Translations under genes and position numbers: made by a program | Shown here: piece after piece, positions 61,503 through 64,000 of the stretch | Position numbering within the stretch: position 1 is the stretch's first letter | How the letters are laid out: the number at the start of each line of letters is the position of its first letter | DNA from: Psychrobacter cibarius | Lineage (GTDB): Bacteria > Pseudomonadota > Gammaproteobacteria > Pseudomonadales > Moraxellaceae | Length of the DNA: 64,000 nucleotides | Direction: 5' to 3' | NCBI GenBank assembly: GCA_030686115.1 | Contig: CP131612.1 | Coordinates: 1,426,001 to 1,490,000, forward strand | The notes under the pieces: model-generated | Databases searched by the model: none | Told to the model about the DNA's origin: nothing | Seen by the model: the letters and a program-made list of their open reading frames with translations, nothing else

Positions 61503-62684
61503 ATGAGTGAGCAGTCATCAGAGCAAAACATGGATAAGCTAAATCAAGCCATCGCAGGGGCTAACGATACTGCAACTGAAAAAGCGTTTTTGGACGATAT
61601 TCGCCAAAGTATTGATACAGTAGACTGCGAAATCCAGACACTGATTAATAACCGTGCCAAGTTGGCTCAGCAAGTGGCCGCAGTAAAGAAACAACACATT
61701 GTCAATAACCCGACTGCCGACAATAGCAATCCTATTTTTTATCGCCCTGAGCGTGAAGCGCAAGTGCTAAAAGCGGTGATGGAACGTAACACAGGTCCGA
61801 TCGCTGATGACAAAATGGCGCGGTTGTTCCGTGAAATCATGTCGGTCTGCCTTGACTTAGAGGCACCGCAGCGCATTGCTTTCTTGGGACCAGTAGGTAC
61901 TTTTACTCATGCTGCTGCGCTCAAACATTTCGGTAAAGCCGCTGATACCGTACCAATGACCACCATCACTGATGTATTCCGTGAAGTTGAAGCAGGCACA
62001 GCGATGTATGGTGTGGTGCCAGTCGAAAACTCGTCTGAGGGTGTGGTCAACCATACGTTAGATGGCTTTTTGTCTTCTACCTTAAAGATAATTGGAGAAG
62101 TTGAGCTGCCGATTCATCAGAATTTCTTGGTCGCTGAGCATACCAAACTTGATGGTTTAAGCCGTATTTACTCGCATCAGCAGTCACTAGCGCAGTGTCG
62201 TCATTGGCTCGATGTAAATTATCCTAATGTCGAGCGCGTGGCGGTATCGAGCAACGGCGAAGCTGCCCGCCGCTTGAAAAATGAATGGCATTCAGCAGCA
62301 ATTGCAGGTGATGTGGCTGCTGCTGAATATGGCTTGCATAAGCTATATTCAAATATCGAAGACAACCCGAGTAATACCACGCGATTCCTTATCATCGGTC
62401 ACGAAGCGATTGCGCCATCAGGTCAGGATAAAACGTCTATCGTCGTATCAGCACATGACAAAGCGGGCGCATTGATCGAGATTTTGAAGCCTTTGTCTTA
62501 TCATGGCGTGTCGATGACCAGTATCGAAACCCGTCCTGAGCGTCCGAATAAGTGGGCTTACGTGTTTTTCATCGACATGAATGGTCATATTGACGAGCCA
62601 AACGTCAGCGCTGCTATCGCTGATATCCGTCCGTTGGTAAAAGATGTGCGTGTTCTAGGTTCTTATCCAAAAGCAGTGCTATAG
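61503..62684 (+). CDS. pheA: Bifunctional chorismate mutase/prephenate dehydratase
   Basis: PheA converts chorismate to prephenate and then to phenylpyruvate for phenylalanine synthesis. The 393-residue P-protein has a helical chorismate mutase domain at about 25-120 (FLDDIRQSIDTVDCEIQTLI then a 10-residue insert), a prephenate dehydratase domain at about 120-295 (RIAFLGPVGTFTHAAALKHF, VPVENSSEGVVNHTLDGF, the TTRFLIIG motif), and an ACT domain at about 305-390 (KTSIVVSAHDKAGALIEILK, SIETRPERPNKWAYVFFID) that binds phenylalanine for feedback. It starts at ATG 61503; AAAGGA is upstream. It is followed after 154 bases by hisC. Confidence 0.97.
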   Translation: MSEQSSEQNMDKLNQAIAGANDTATEKAFLDDIRQSIDTVDCEIQTLINNRAKLAQQVAAVKKQHIVNNPTADNSNPIFYRPEREAQVLKAVMERNTGPIADDKMARLFREIMSVCLDLEAPQRIAFLGPVGTFTHAAALKHFGKAADTVPMTTITDVFREVEAGTAMYGVVPVENSSEGVVNHTLDGFLSSTLKIIGEVELPIHQNFLVAEHTKLDGLSRIYSHQQSLAQCRHWLDVNYPNVERVAVSSNGEAARRLKNEWHSAAIAGDVAAAEYGLHKLYSNIEDNPSNTTRFLIIGHEAIAPSGQDKTSIVVSAHDKAGALIEILKPLSYHGVSMTSIETRPERPNKWAYVFFIDMNGHIDEPNVSAAIADIRPLVKDVRVLGSYPKAVL

Positions 62685-62838
62685 TCCCTCTACTGTAAAA
62701 GAGTCATGGCGTTTACCTCGTGTGAAGTATCACATAATCATCTGCACTTGGTTACCCTTGACTCGCTTTGAAATTGAACCAACGATATAACGCCGAATGG
62801 GTCACATCACTTGCCAAAATCATATCTAAGGATAAATC

Positions 62839-63981
62839 ATGCCGTCATCTCATTCAGTAGAGTCAAATTTATCACCGCTTGTACCTGCCTACGATAGTAT
62901 TTTAGAGCTGGTGCCTTATCAAACGGGCAAGCCGATTGAAGAGTTGACGCGTGAGTATGGCGTCTCAGATGTGGTAAAACTTGCCAGTAATGAAAACCCA
63001 AGAGGCTGCTCACCGCACGTCACGCTAGCGATTACTGAGCAATTGAGTCAGTTGGCACGTTATCCTGATGGCAACGGTTACTATCTAAAACAAGCACTGG
63101 CTGACTTCAATGATGTCAGTGTGGAGCAGATTACTTTGGGTAATGGCTCTGACGATTTGCTTGATATTTTAGCGCGTAGTTTTGCTGGTGCTGACGATGC
63201 TATCGTTTACAGTCAATATGCCTTTATCGTTTATGCGATGTTGGCTAAAATACAAGGGGCCACAGGTATAGAAGTGCCTGCCCATCGCTTTGGGCATGAT
63301 CTAAAAGCAATGAGTCAAGCGGTTCAAGACAACCCCAATACTAAAATAGTCTTTATCGCCAATCCTAATAATCCAACTGGCACGCAGCTTGAGCCTCAAG
63401 AGTTACGAGCATTTATGGCTAGTATACCAAGCTCGGTATTGGTGGTATTAGATGAAGCGTATATCGAATATAGCCCTGAAAGTAATAATAGGGCGTTGTT
63501 AGATGAATTTGATAATGTCGTCATCGTGCGCACTTTTTCCAAAGCTTATGGACTGGCGGGTTTACGTGTCGGTTATGCGCTTAGCTCAGTGGCTGTCGCG
63601 GACTTACTCAACCGAATCCGTCAGCCATTTAACGTGAGTAGGGTGGCTTTAGCGGCGGCGGCGGCTGCACTTGCTGACTCAGACTTTATCGAAAAAACTC
63701 GTCTGATGAATGATGAGCAAATGCGCTGGTTAGAAAAGCAGTTTGACGCGTTAGGGTTGGGTTTCATTAAGTCTCATGCCAACTTTATTATGGTAGAAAT
63801 AGCCGTTGAGATGGAAGACATCACCGCTGCTTCTATTCATCAAGCATTGCTAGAGCAGGGTGTTATCGTCCGTCCATTAGAGGGCTATGGCTTACCTCAT
63901 TGGCTACGTATCACAGTAGGGGTAGCAGAAGAAAATATGCGCCTGATTGATACACTGCGCTCAATCTTGACTGATAATTGA
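62839..63981 (+). CDS. hisC: Histidinol-phosphate aminotransferase
   Basis: HisC is a PLP-dependent class II aminotransferase acting in histidine synthesis. Paralogues of this subgroup next to pheA or tyrA may instead transaminate prephenate or aromatic keto acids. The 380-residue protein has KLASNENPRGCSPHV, YPDGNGYYLKQALADF, TLGNGSDDLLDILARSFAG, IANPNNPTGTQLEP, LDEAYIEYSPE and the Schiff-base lysine in VRTFSKAYGLAGLRVGYAL. The location directly after pheA makes a role in phenylalanine or tyrosine synthesis possible; sequence alone does not decide. Start ATG 62839, with AAGGA upstream. Confidence 0.9.
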   Translation: MPSSHSVESNLSPLVPAYDSILELVPYQTGKPIEELTREYGVSDVVKLASNENPRGCSPHVTLAITEQLSQLARYPDGNGYYLKQALADFNDVSVEQITLGNGSDDLLDILARSFAGADDAIVYSQYAFIVYAMLAKIQGATGIEVPAHRFGHDLKAMSQAVQDNPNTKIVFIANPNNPTGTQLEPQELRAFMASIPSSVLVVLDEAYIEYSPESNNRALLDEFDNVVIVRTFSKAYGLAGLRVGYALSSVAVADLLNRIRQPFNVSRVALAAAAAALADSDFIEKTRLMNDEQMRWLEKQFDALGLGFIKSHANFIMVEIAVEMEDITAASIHQALLEQGVIVRPLEGYGLPHWLRITVGVAEENMRLIDTLRSILTDN

Positions 63982-64000
63982 TCAGAAGTATGTTAGGTCG

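Noticed and set aside
1..64000. CRISPR arrays, tRNA, rRNA, integrase or attachment sites
   Set aside because: No spaced direct repeats, no cloverleaf-like sequence and no ribosomal RNA segments were found by eye; the tandem arrays at 47005, 60992 and 13190 have no unique spacers.

Overview
The window looks like a chromosomal segment of a Psychrobacter-like gammaproteobacterium (Moraxellaceae). I infer this from the moderate-to-low GC, the housekeeping gene set and gene pairings (prmC-moeB, accB-accC, tusDCBE, pheA then hisC), two FadD-type ligases in tandem, and an entericidin-type small lipoprotein. No tRNA, rRNA, CRISPR array, intact transposase or prophage was seen. Nearly all of it is ordinary core genome; the accessory part is a polysaccharide or lipo-oligosaccharide (LOS) block at about 22.9-31.2 kb.

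Layout. 0-5 kb: tail of an AmpG-like permease, prmC, a MoeB/HesA-type E1 enzyme, an ABC1/UbiB-type kinase, a YbfB/YjiJ MFS transporter and a convergent Lrp/AsnC regulator divergent from leuA. 5-18.5 kb: leuA, an orphan secreted protein, accC and accB, a MATE pump, a lipoprotein with three 11-residue repeats, an EVE protein, hemW, an entericidin-like lipoprotein, trmL and the tusDCBE operon for tRNA 2-thiolation. 18.6-22.8 kb: glnE and ilvE.

22.9-32.4 kb: a leftward, AT-richer surface-glycan block with a YrbL-like protein, a Caps_synth glycosyltransferase, a GT6 (ABO blood-group-type) glycosyltransferase, two GT25 enzymes, UDP-glucuronate 4-epimerase, UDP-glucose dehydrogenase, a Stealth-type phosphotransferase and a DxD glycosyltransferase. 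A mobile-element-like inverted repeat and an LpxL-like acyltransferase follow. The genes can make UDP-GlcA and UDP-GalA and transfer several sugars plus a sugar phosphate. No flippase or polymerase is present, so LOS outer-core or glycan decoration is more likely than a complete capsule locus.

32.5-48 kb: aspS, a soluble-looking SohB peptidase, an acyl-CoA dehydrogenase followed by an aminoglycoside-phosphotransferase-like kinase (a split version of the ACAD11 architecture), a histidine phosphatase, an SDR, tandem FadD paralogues, FetAB-like ABC transporter genes and a hot-dog thioesterase. 48-64 kb: xthA, argJ, a DUF4377-like lipoprotein, sdaA, a uracil permease, a DMT exporter, a WG-repeat protein, an alpha/beta hydrolase, rubredoxin, apt, a small secreted protein, tal, pheA and hisC.

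The most notable signals are the GT6 enzyme with an NxN in place of the DxD motif, its Stealth and Caps_synth neighbours, a heptanucleotide repeat array upstream of tal, a family of small inverted-repeat elements (one inside the tus operon), 15-bp repeats between the thioesterase and fetA genes, and the split ACAD/APH pair.
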